Made by a program: the position numbers and the translations under genes
The notes under the pieces: generated by a model
Database searches by the model: none
Told to the model about the DNA's origin: nothing
The model's input: the letters and a program-made list of their open reading frames with translations, nothing else
Assembly (NCBI GenBank): GCA_026397855.1
Contig: JAPLUA010000377.1
Location: 1 to 13,168, forward strand
Length of the DNA: 13,168 bases
Source: Verrucomicrobiota bacterium
Lineage (GTDB): Bacteria > Verrucomicrobiota > Verrucomicrobiia > Limisphaerales > UBA8199
Direction of reading: 5' to 3'
Shown here: in pieces, positions 6,666 to 13,168 of the stretch
Layout: every line of letters begins with the position of its first letter
How positions within the stretch are numbered: the stretch's first letter is position 1

Positions 6666-6694
6666 GTCTTACTGCGGTCTTACTACGGTCTTAC
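6666..6694 (-). promoter_or_regulatory. Triple heptamer direct repeat, possible response-regulator operator
   Basis: On the minus strand the heptamer GTAAGAC occurs three times, at 6694-6688, 6683-6677 and 6672-6666, each step exactly 11 bp with 4-bp spacers (CGTA, CGCA). Direct 7-bp repeats with an 11-bp period are the layout bound by OmpR/PhoB-type response regulators. The site is about 120 bp before the first gene of the lipoprotein cluster, in a non-coding stretch. The regulatory reading is inference; a chance short tandem repeat is the alternative. Confidence 0.45.
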
Positions 6695-6698
6695 CAAT

Positions 6699-6719
6699 GG
6701 GGGGGCTGGGAATGGGGGG
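6699..6719 (+). other. G-rich run able to form a G-quadruplex
   Basis: On the plus strand a run of seven G, then CT, three G, AAT and six G can supply four tracts of three G with loops of one to three bases. It abuts the triple heptamer repeat upstream of the lipoprotein cluster. On the minus strand, the coding strand of the cluster, it is C-rich. Structure formation is inferred, not shown. Confidence 0.4.
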
Positions 6720-6826
6720 AAACCACTATTTCCGGGGTGCTTTGGGTGTTTTCGACCGCCGGCCGGGAAACGCGTTACTTGAGTAGGAAATGGCTCAGCC
6801 GCATGGCTATTCTCATAGCGGGCGTC

Positions 6827-8014
6827 TTACTTCTTAACAAACAGGGCCAGGGAGGCGGTGTATCCGTGCAGGAAGCTTTTCTGGCCCACGGGGCCGATCT
6901 CGCCATTGCAGAAGAATCCGGTCAGGCCCATCGGGCCGAGCCGTTGCTGGACCATCCCGGCGTCGTGATTCGGCCGGCCGAACAGGCTTTGACCGCGCCC
7001 GGTGCAACTGCAGAGGCAGCCGCCGTAAACGGTGGTGCCGGCCAGCTCGTCATGGGCGCGGGTGAGCAGCGCGGTCATGTCCTCGGTGGCGGCGGTCGCC
7101 GAGCGCCGCTGGAATTGGACGGTCTGGCCCGGGCGTGGCAACGCCCCCACGGCGATGCTGCCGGAGCGCGGGTCGGCGCCGAGCAGGTTGCGGATCAGGA
7201 AGTCGCCGCGGTGGAAGTCTTCCAGGTACTCGTTGACGACCATCCCGATGAACAGGTTGCCCCGGGCCTGCTTCTGGTCTTCGGGTGAGAGTGCGTTAAA
7301 GGTCTCCTCGAGCACCTTGTAGGCGGGGCGGTTGCCGATCTGGTGGATGATGTTCCGCTCGACGCGAGTGAGGGTCCAGGTCTCGCCAATGGGGGTGCAG
7401 CCCTGGGAGGTTACGCCAGCCAGCCTGACGCTGCCGCCGCAGGAGATGGCGACACCGCCGTCCTCGAATACATCGCCGTTCAGATACACCTGGGTGGTCT
7501 GCTCGCGGGAATCGCCGGTAGCCAGGCCGCCGAGGACGGGCAGGGGAGCGTAGGCCTCGTTCCATGTTCTCAGCCAGCTTTCACTGTCGAGGTGGAATGG
7601 ATCTATGAAGGCCAGCCATCCATTGGTCTGCCCGGGCTCGATGCCCGTTTCCATGTGCCAGTATCCCGGGCCGTTGGCTTCCTCGACCTGCTCCTGGGTG
7701 AAGTGGAGCGCTTTGAGCTCCGCTCCGGGCAGGGCGTAGAGGCCGAGTGTGATGCCGGCGTTCTGCTCGACCTCATGGTCGCCCACGATGAGGTTCGGGC
7801 TGGAGCACCCGGCCAGCAGGGGGATTCGGGCATGGACGCGGAGGATTTCCAGGATCTGCCTGGCGTGGGGAAAGAACCTGGGGGACATGAACACCAGCCC
7901 CAGCGACACCTGGGGGGCGCTGAGCTGGTGGCGAAGAGATTCGGCCCACTTCTGGAGGCCTGCCTCGTCGAAGTCGCCCGGCCAATGCGCCGCGGTAGAG
8001 TATTTGCTGCCCAC
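6827..8014 (-). CDS. FIST N- and C-domain protein
   Basis: A 395-residue protein matching the FIST sensory-domain family over its whole length. The FIST N part spans about 25-220: ARIPLLAGCSSPNLIVG (62-78), the LPVLGGLATGD motif (158-168) and GCTPIG (205-210). The FIST C part spans about 225-385: GNLFIGMVVNEY, FLIRNLLGADPRSGSIAVG, and the closing GFFCNGEIGPVG..SFLHGYTASL. FIST domains are thought to bind small ligands such as amino acids in signal transduction. Here the domain stands alone with no kinase, cyclase or chemotaxis partner fused. The start is GTG at 8014 and no ribosome-binding site is obvious, but the segment ST..HWPGDFDEAGLQKWAESL fits the usual family beginning. No signal peptide, so probably cytoplasmic. 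It lies 281 bp upstream of the lipoprotein cluster on the same strand; a regulatory link is possible but not shown. Confidence 0.93.
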   Translation of the reverse strand: MGSKYSTAAHWPGDFDEAGLQKWAESLRHQLSAPQVSLGLVFMSPRFFPHARQILEILRVHARIPLLAGCSSPNLIVGDHEVEQNAGITLGLYALPGAELKALHFTQEQVEEANGPGYWHMETGIEPGQTNGWLAFIDPFHLDSESWLRTWNEAYAPLPVLGGLATGDSREQTTQVYLNGDVFEDGGVAISCGGSVRLAGVTSQGCTPIGETWTLTRVERNIIHQIGNRPAYKVLEETFNALSPEDQKQARGNLFIGMVVNEYLEDFHRGDFLIRNLLGADPRSGSIAVGALPRPGQTVQFQRRSATAATEDMTALLTRAHDELAGTTVYGGCLCSCTGRGQSLFGRPNHDAGMVQQRLGPMGLTGFFCNGEIGPVGQKSFLHGYTASLALFVKK

Positions 8015-8078
8015 ACTGGCAACTTAACGGGCCGGCGCGTAATTGCAAATCCCAACCCGGCGTCCGGTCAATCATTCC

Positions 8079-9044
8079 TCATTCCAGCAGGGCGGCCAAT
8101 GATGAAATGCGGCTTTCCATTTCCTTCACGATCGGCAGCGCGCGGGCGAGGGCGTTCTGCTCGGTCTGTCCCGGGAAGGTTTGCATGACGATCCGGGCCG
8201 AGGCCACCGTCTCCCCGTTCCGGTCGTGCAGCGGCATGGTCACCTCGACCGATTTCCTGTCCTTGCCGTAGTAGGTTACATCCCGCTTGATGACATCCTC
8301 CTGCGCATGCCCGCCGTCCTGGCCGATCTTCCTGGTGTCGTTTCCGGCCGCCAGGCGGACCTTGCCGGCCCCCGGTGCCAGCACGTAGATCTCCAGGCCG
8401 AGAAGCCGCGGGTATTTCTTGAGCGTATCGCGCACAATCGCCTGCGCCGCCGGCTCGTGCGGCTTGTAAACAATGCGCGTGTCGGCAAAGTAGCTCACGG
8501 AGTCAGACTTGGTCCAGAAGCCGATCTTCCCGCGCGCGAAGGAGTTGTCGGTCATCACGGGGATCAATTCCTTGCCGTCCAGCAGGCAGCGGATCTGGTT
8601 GCCCTTGCACTCGATGGTGATGTCGTGCCAGGTGCCGGCGGGGATGGGCACTTCGGGGCCGATCAGCGGGCCGCGCTGGCCGTTGACGATCTTGTAGAAG
8701 CGAAAGGTATTGCCCAGGGAACTGGCCCGGACGACGTAGTAATTGGTCTCATCCTGGATCCGGAACGCGATGCCAGCCATCTGTTCCATCACGCCTTTCA
8801 CGGTCTTGACCCGCGTGGTGAGCGTGAAATCGGTGAAGGTCTCCTCCTCGAAGATCAGCATGGGAAAGTGCTCATCGGTCGGGTCCTGGGCGACCTGTGC
8901 GAGCACGGGGCGTTTGGCGGTGGCCGTTGCGCGCGGTGAGAGGGCCGGCATTTGCGAGGGAACGGCATCCAGGATGATCTTCCATTCTCCCGGCTTGCCT
9001 TTGCCGGTGACGGTGCTGCGCGCCCAGAGAAAATGATTTCGCAT
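8079..9044 (-). CDS. LamG/3-keto-disaccharide-hydrolase-like protein, probably 5'-truncated
   Basis: From the ATG at 9044 the product is 321 residues. The first 210 or so form a jelly-roll domain: TGKGKPGEWKI near the start, FTDFTLTTRVKTVKG, MAGIAFRIQDETNYYVVRASSLGNTFRFYK, GTWHDITIECKGNQIRCLLDGKELIP and GKIGFWTKSDSVSYFADT. This is the DUF1080/LamG-like type abundant in Verrucomicrobia and Planctomycetes. The last 110 residues (YPRLLGLEIYVLAPGAGKV to MPLHDRNGETVASARIVMQTF) resemble an extracellular Cache-like sensor fold; that part is a guess. Proteins of this type normally begin with a signal peptide and a short FDFD..PAGW-like stretch before TGKGKPGEW; both are absent. The frame opens at a TTG at 9125, inside repeat DNA, giving no signal peptide either. 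The 5' end may have been replaced by the repeat island upstream, leaving a broken or non-exported product. Confidence 0.75.
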   Translation of the reverse strand: MRNHFLWARSTVTGKGKPGEWKIILDAVPSQMPALSPRATATAKRPVLAQVAQDPTDEHFPMLIFEEETFTDFTLTTRVKTVKGVMEQMAGIAFRIQDETNYYVVRASSLGNTFRFYKIVNGQRGPLIGPEVPIPAGTWHDITIECKGNQIRCLLDGKELIPVMTDNSFARGKIGFWTKSDSVSYFADTRIVYKPHEPAAQAIVRDTLKKYPRLLGLEIYVLAPGAGKVRLAAGNDTRKIGQDGGHAQEDVIKRDVTYYGKDRKSVEVTMPLHDRNGETVASARIVMQTFPGQTEQNALARALPIVKEMESRISSLAALLE

Positions 9045-9084
9045 GTCGCCCGAGCCTACCAAATAGGCGCTGCGGGACAAGCGT

Positions 9085-9238
9085 TTGTGGGAGGGGCGCA
9101 ACCCACAGTTTCCGAGGACGTGCAAGAATGCGAAAGGAGCGCGGACATTCTTGTCCGCCTCGGCTGCGTTGGCAAGCCCCGGGCGGACAAGAATGTCCGC
9201 GCTCCGATAACGTGAGTTGCGCCCTTGTGGGAGGAGCG
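9085..9238. repeat. Repeat island bounded by imperfect direct repeats
   Basis: A 14-base motif TTGTGGGAGG-[G/A]-GCG occurs at 9085-9098 and again in the same direction at 9225-9238. Just inside, GGGCGCAAC-[C/T]-CAC near 9094-9110 and the complement of 9209-9224 form an imperfect outer inverted repeat. The perfect 24-bp palindrome arms lie between them. The layout looks like a small non-autonomous element with flanking repeats. No transposase is present. Confidence 0.6.
9136..9205. repeat. Perfect 24-bp inverted repeat (REP/MITE-like)
   Basis: The arms 9136-9159 and 9182-9205 are exact reverse complements (24 of 24), starting GGAGCGCGGACATTC and separated by a 22-base centre. Within each arm GCGGACA..TGTCCGC is itself a smaller palindrome, so each arm can fold alone. 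I recall very similar GCGCGGACATTCTTGTCCGC-like palindromes scattered in verrucomicrobial genomes; that recollection needs a search. It sits between the divergent LamG-like and epimerase genes and is not followed by a T-run. Confidence 0.85.
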
Positions 9239-9262
9239 ATTATGTTTGATATTCTCGGTTGA
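9229..9262 (+). promoter_or_regulatory. Leader mini-frame with strong ribosome-binding site before the epimerase
   Basis: GGGAGGAG at 9229-9236 is a strong Shine-Dalgarno match. Five bases later, at 9242, an ATG opens a six-codon frame (MFDILG) that stops with TGA at 9260-9262. The epimerase ATG at 9272 is 9 bp further and has no ribosome-binding site of its own. The mini-frame may hand ribosomes on to the epimerase by translational coupling. Its ribosome-binding site lies in the right-hand direct repeat of the repeat island. Confidence 0.4.
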
Positions 9263-9271
9263 ACTGCTTGG

Positions 9272-10309
9272 ATGAGAGCCGATTCAGTGAATACCGAACT
9301 TAACCCGGGCAACCCCGCCCACCATCTGCTCATCACAGGCGGCACAGGCTTTGTCGGCCGCCATATCCAGGAGGAGCTGCGCCGCCGGGGCATTTCCTGT
9401 TTTGCCTTTTCGCGGCAGGAATATGACCTGACCTCATGGGAACAGGCGCAGGCCGTATTTGAGCGCAACCGCCATGCGACGGCTGTGGTTCACCTGGCCA
9501 GCCTGCAGGCGGCGGGTGAGTTCCCGGCAAAGCACCCTGCCGAGCAGATCTTCGTGAACGGGCTCATGCACACCCATGCGCTGGAGTGCTGGCGGCGCTA
9601 CCTGCCCGGCGCGCGGTTCCTGGCGATCGGTTCCTCCTGCGGCTATCCGGCCAGGGCCGCCCTTTTGAAGGAAGAGATCTTCCTGGACGGCGAGGCGCAC
9701 CCGAGCGTCTATGCCTACGCCACCGTCAAGCGGCTGCTCTGCACCGGCGTCCGGGCCTACAACGACCAGTTCGGACTCAATGGCAGCTACCTCATCCCGG
9801 CGGCCATGCTGGGTGAGTATGACGATTTCCACCCCGAAACCTCCCACGTGCCCGGGGCGCTTATCGGCAAATTCGTCCGCGCCGTGCACGAGGGGCTGCC
9901 GGAGGTGGAAATCTGGGGCGATGGCTCGCAGGTCCGCGATGTAATGGATGTCAATGAGTTCGTCCGCGTCCTCCTGGAGCTGCTCGACCGCTGCGACCGG
10001 GATGTGGTGAACGTCGGTCCCGGGGCCGGCATTTCCATACGCGAACTGGCCACGCTGATCAGCGAGGCGGCAGGGTTCAAGGGGCGGCTGGTGTTCAACC
10101 CCCAACGTTACGTCGGCATCAAGGAGAAGTTCATGGATGCCTCGCGTTTAGGGGAGAGGTATGGCCTGAGCATCAGCCGGGAAATTGGCCCGGCCATTGC
10201 GCGGACGGTCGCCTGGTATGCTGCGAACTACGAAACGCTCAAGGATCGCCGCAAGTTTCCCGGCGATCTGCCGCCGGGCGCTTGCCAGTGCCACCCGGTA
10301 GTAGCGTAA
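9272..10309 (+). CDS. NAD(P)-dependent sugar epimerase/dehydratase, GDP-L-fucose-synthase-like
   Basis: A 345-residue extended short-chain dehydrogenase. The nucleotide-binding motif G-x-x-G-x-x-G is at 23-29 (ITGGTGFVG). The catalytic residues are SSC at 121-123 and Y149-x3-K153. The segments DDFHPETSHVPGALIGKFVRA (about 184-204) and VEIWGDGSQVRDVMDVNEFVRVL (212-234) are those of GDP-fucose synthase-type enzymes, which convert GDP-4-keto-6-deoxymannose for surface polysaccharide. Usual members are about 310-325 residues, so this one has roughly 12 extra residues at the front and a 20-residue tail. The last codons (GTA GTA GCG TAA) lie inside the repeat at 10298-10452, so the natural end may have been altered. 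There is no Shine-Dalgarno before the ATG. No partner dehydratase or glycosyltransferase is visible nearby, so the exact sugar substrate is uncertain. Confidence 0.9.
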   Translation: MRADSVNTELNPGNPAHHLLITGGTGFVGRHIQEELRRRGISCFAFSRQEYDLTSWEQAQAVFERNRHATAVVHLASLQAAGEFPAKHPAEQIFVNGLMHTHALECWRRYLPGARFLAIGSSCGYPARAALLKEEIFLDGEAHPSVYAYATVKRLLCTGVRAYNDQFGLNGSYLIPAAMLGEYDDFHPETSHVPGALIGKFVRAVHEGLPEVEIWGDGSQVRDVMDVNEFVRVLLELLDRCDRDVVNVGPGAGISIRELATLISEAAGFKGRLVFNPQRYVGIKEKFMDASRLGERYGLSISREIGPAIARTVAWYAANYETLKDRRKFPGDLPPGACQCHPVVA

Positions 10310-10452
10310 GCCTCCGGCTTGCGCTGGTCCAGGCAAGCTTCCAGCTTGCCGAGCGGAAAGAGCACACCCCACATCCGGGGGCAAGATGGGAGGTTGGCGC
10401 GGCCAACCTGGAAGGTTGGCGGACAGAGCAAGCCGGAGGCTTGCTCTACTAC
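10298..10452. repeat. Multi-hairpin dispersed-repeat element
   Basis: The ends 10298-10325 and 10425-10452 are inverted copies (25 of 28 matching) starting GTAGTAG and holding the palindrome CAAGCCTCCGGCTTG or its variant. Between them lie more perfect hairpins: GGCAAGC/GCTTGCC at 10332-10350, and AGGTTGGC, GCCAACCT, AGGTTGGC in alternating order at 10391-10398, 10402-10409 and 10413-10420, so the middle copy can pair with either neighbour. The left end includes the epimerase stop codon. I recall similar hairpin strings in verrucomicrobial genomes. No T-run follows, though the structure could still hinder transcription. Confidence 0.8.
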
Positions 10453-10499
10453 GGAAGTTCCGCCGCCGGGGCAGAGAATCCTTGTTTGAGAGGGGGCTC

Positions 10500-11378
<879 letters not shown>

Positions 11379-11389
11379 AAGGCGCCAGG

Positions 11390-12934
11390 CTAACCAATCC
11401 CGAAGAACTGCTTGATACGCACAGCCAGCACCGAGTGCGTCTCCGGCGCGGCTTCCTTTGCAACCGGCACGGCCATGGCTGTCCGGCGCCCCTCCATTCT
11501 CTTCTCCAGCACCGCGGCCAGTTTTCCGGCAAGGTCGGCATCCGCCTTCAGCAGCCCGGCAAAGTCCTGTTTCGACACGCACAGCACCTCGACGTCGGTT
11601 TCGGCCGTCACGGTTCCGGAGCGCGGTTCGCCGGTGAGGAGCGACATTTCTCCAAAGAACGCCCCTTCAGCCAGGTGAGCGGCGGTGACGGTCCGGCCGT
11701 CAGCACCCTGCACCATTACCGCCACGCGGCCATTGCGGATCACGTAAAAGGAGTCGCCCGCCTCACCCTGCCGGCACAGGTTCTCGCCCGTGGCGTAGAG
11801 CTGCAACCTGGCGGCATTCGCCAGCCGCTCCAATTCCTCGGCGGACAAGGACCGGAAGAGTTCGACGCCCGACAACAACTGCCGGATCGTGCTCTGACCG
11901 GCCACATGATGGGCTCGGTCGTCAGCCATCCCATTCCGATGCCGCACATCGCGGATCGGGTAGGGAATCGAAATACCCTCGCGCCGGAAGGCGTACCAGA
12001 TACGGTCCATGATGCCGCTCTGGATCGGGTCAAGCCGCACGTAATCCTCGAGGAAGAACTTGATGGTGAAGTTCACGGAGAAATCGCCGTAGCCCACGAG
12101 GTAAACGGCCGGGGGCGGCTCCTGGCACGCGCCGGGCGCCTCCCGGAGCACGCCGAGGATGACTTCGCGCACCCTGTTCGGCGGCGTGTCATAGCTCACG
12201 CCGACCTGGAGATAGCAGGCGTGGCTGCGCGTGGGGCGGGAGTAGTTCAGGATGGACTCCTTGGCGATCACGGAGTTGGGGATGACGATGTAATCGTTGG
12301 CTTTGGTCTGCAGCCGCGTCGCCCGCCAGGTGGTATCTACCAGTATCCCGGTGTGGCCTCCGACCGTGACCCAGTCGCCGATCTGGAATGGCCGTTCGGC
12401 GTTCAGCGCCAGGCCGGCAAAGAGATTGCCCAGCGTATCCTGGGTGGCGTTGCCGACAATGTAGCCGATCACCAGGGAAGAGACGGCGAACACATTGAGG
12501 TTCACCTGCGGGAAGAAGCCGCGCACGATGAGGAACAGGGCGACCATGGCCAGGGCCAGGCGCGCGATGTCGCGCAGCACCAGCGGCACCTGCGGCCTGT
12601 TGCGCCATCGCGTGAGCCGGTCAAAGAAGAGCAAATCCGATAGCTTAAGCGCCACGATGACCACCAGGAAGGCCGCCCCCGCCCGGACTGCATCCCCGAC
12701 ATAGTTGTGCATCTGATCGAGGTGTGGCCCCAGGAGGAACACCCCGAGCAGGGCGAGCACCATCAGGTTCAAGGTCAGCTCGATTTCGCGGAACAAGGGT
12801 CTCCGGGACAGCACCCTCTGAACCAGGGTGAAGGTGACGTAAAGCGCCACCAGCGCTGCCAGCCTGAGCCCGCCGCCCTTGAAATCGAACTCCGGCGAGT
12901 CCGCCGTCAGGCTGGCTGCAGCAAGTAATGTCAT
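11390..12934 (-). CDS. MscS-type mechanosensitive channel fused to a cyclic-nucleotide-binding domain
   Basis: A 514-residue membrane protein. Hydrophobic segments at about 21-40, 52-70, 82-99 and 121-138 come before the pore-lining helix region (about 145-180: VFAVSSLVIGYIVGNATQDTLGNLFAGLAL), the MscS signature RPFQIGDWVTVGGHTG (181-196) and VIPNSVIAKESILNYS (217-232). The cytoplasmic beta/alpha part follows to about 330. Residues about 355-475 form a cNMP-binding domain: LFRSLSAEELERLA, GENLCRQGEAGDSFYVIRNGRVAV, and the phosphate-binding cassette FGEMSLLTGEPRSGTV with E429 and R438 in the usual places. Such fusions belong to the MscS-related bacterial cyclic-nucleotide-gated channels, in which ligand binding rather than tension alone may open the pore. 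It lies 39 bp after an unrecognised upstream gene and converges on the pseudopilin gene with 11 bp between stops. Confidence 0.95.
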   Translation of the reverse strand: MTLLAAASLTADSPEFDFKGGGLRLAALVALYVTFTLVQRVLSRRPLFREIELTLNLMVLALLGVFLLGPHLDQMHNYVGDAVRAGAAFLVVIVALKLSDLLFFDRLTRWRNRPQVPLVLRDIARLALAMVALFLIVRGFFPQVNLNVFAVSSLVIGYIVGNATQDTLGNLFAGLALNAERPFQIGDWVTVGGHTGILVDTTWRATRLQTKANDYIVIPNSVIAKESILNYSRPTRSHACYLQVGVSYDTPPNRVREVILGVLREAPGACQEPPPAVYLVGYGDFSVNFTIKFFLEDYVRLDPIQSGIMDRIWYAFRREGISIPYPIRDVRHRNGMADDRAHHVAGQSTIRQLLSGVELFRSLSAEELERLANAARLQLYATGENLCRQGEAGDSFYVIRNGRVAVMVQGADGRTVTAAHLAEGAFFGEMSLLTGEPRSGTVTAETDVEVLCVSKQDFAGLLKADADLAGKLAAVLEKRMEGRRTAMAVPVAKEAAPETHSVLAVRIKQFFGIG

Positions 12935-12973
12935 GGCTTGTAAGAGTAGCGCCCCGATGGGCTGCCAGCCGGA

Positions 12974-13168
12974 TCACTCCAGCGCCAACGTGATGGGTGC
13001 GATGTCCGGGTTGACGATCTCGGCCTTCAGCAGCGCGATCTCATGCCGCTGGATGATTTCAGTGACCAGCGCCGCGGCCGACGTGAACTTGGACGTCCCA
13101 TACCATTGCGCGTATTTGTCCATCTGCTCCCGGGCGTAAGCCACCACCTGGCTGTGGACCGCAAGCTC
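12974..13168 (-). CDS. 3' end of an unrecognised gene, cut by the window edge
   Basis: An open frame runs in from the window's right edge for 64 codons and stops with TGA at 12976-12974. The visible end includes VVAYAREQMDKYAQWYGTSK, then AAALVTEIIQRHEIALLKAE and PDIAPITLALE. It is mostly helical, with charged residues spaced as in a soluble protein; no family is recognised. Codon use fits the neighbouring genes. The next gene on the same strand, the MscS-type channel, begins 39 bp later, so the two may be co-transcribed. The start and most of the protein lie outside the window. Confidence 0.65.
   Translation of the reverse strand, partial: ELAVHSQVVAYAREQMDKYAQWYGTSKFTSAAALVTEIIQRHEIALLKAEIVNPDIAPITLALE

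Noticed and set aside
6824..6830. A fourth GTAAGAC heptamer at the FIST stop codon
   Set aside because: It is a lone copy outside the 11-bp array, and one or two chance copies of any heptamer are expected in a window of this size.
7343..8188. Plus-strand open frame opposite the FIST gene
   Set aside because: FIST motifs cover the minus strand throughout; the plus frame has no recognisable features.
9225..9253. Possible promoter (TTGTGG with GATATT) ahead of the epimerase
   Set aside because: Only 3 of 6 and 4 of 6 consensus matches; not enough to call.
8872..9468. Minus-strand open frame across the repeat island
   Set aside because: It crosses the palindromic element and the start of the epimerase gene; its readable words come from repeat DNA, and no domain is visible.
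10298..10452. CRISPR-like array of short palindromes
   Set aside because: Units are not uniform, spacers are absent and copies are inverted rather than direct; a multi-hairpin dispersed repeat explains it better.
11379..11389. Shared terminator between the converging pseudopilin and channel genes
   Set aside because: Only 11 bases separate the stops and they contain no stem followed by a T-run.

Overview
The window looks like chromosomal DNA of a high-GC verrucomicrobial bacterium, probably near Pedosphaera/Limisphaerales. The evidence is a type II pseudopilin-like protein with an FTLIELLVVIAIIAILAALLLPAL leader and an H-X9-DG motif, a LamG/3-keto-disaccharide-hydrolase-like protein of a type common in that phylum, and palindromic dispersed repeats in two intergenic regions. 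This placement is inference from recognised families; no rRNA, tRNA or marker gene is present.

Region 1 (74-6545, all minus strand) is a tight run of nine genes with gaps of roughly 16-84 bp, depending on the starts chosen. Read in transcription order it encodes: a DUF3313-type lipoprotein, a large 844-residue lipoprotein of the family often labelled 'carbohydrate-binding family V/XII', a second DUF3313-type lipoprotein, a DUF1269 membrane protein, a lipoprotein with a carboxypeptidase-regulatory-like fold, a small YVG-type lipoprotein, a small exported peptide, a SHOCT-tailed lipoprotein, and a second YVG-type lipoprotein. Seven of the nine carry a signal peptide ending in a lipidation cysteine and none has Asp right after that cysteine, so outer-membrane sorting is the default guess. 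The set reads as one envelope operon of unknown function, with two gene families each present twice. It is the best candidate for an undescribed system here. The 281-bp region ahead of it (6546-6826) holds a perfect hairpin, three GTAAGAC heptamers (minus strand) at an exact 11-bp period as in OmpR/PhoB-type operators, and a G-quadruplex-capable run.

Region 2 (6827-9044, minus strand) holds a FIST sensory-domain protein and a LamG-like protein whose amino end seems to be missing. Immediately upstream of the latter is a palindromic repeat island (9085-9238).

Region 3 (9272-11378, plus strand) holds an NAD-dependent sugar epimerase of the GDP-fucose-synthase type, preceded by a six-codon leader reading frame that carries the only good ribosome-binding site. 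It is followed by a multi-hairpin repeat that overlaps the epimerase stop codon, and then by the pseudopilin-like H-X9-DG protein.

Region 4 (11390-13168, minus strand) converges on region 3 with 11 bp between stop codons. It holds an MscS-type mechanosensitive channel fused to a cyclic-nucleotide-binding domain, and the 3' end of an unrecognised upstream gene cut by the window edge.
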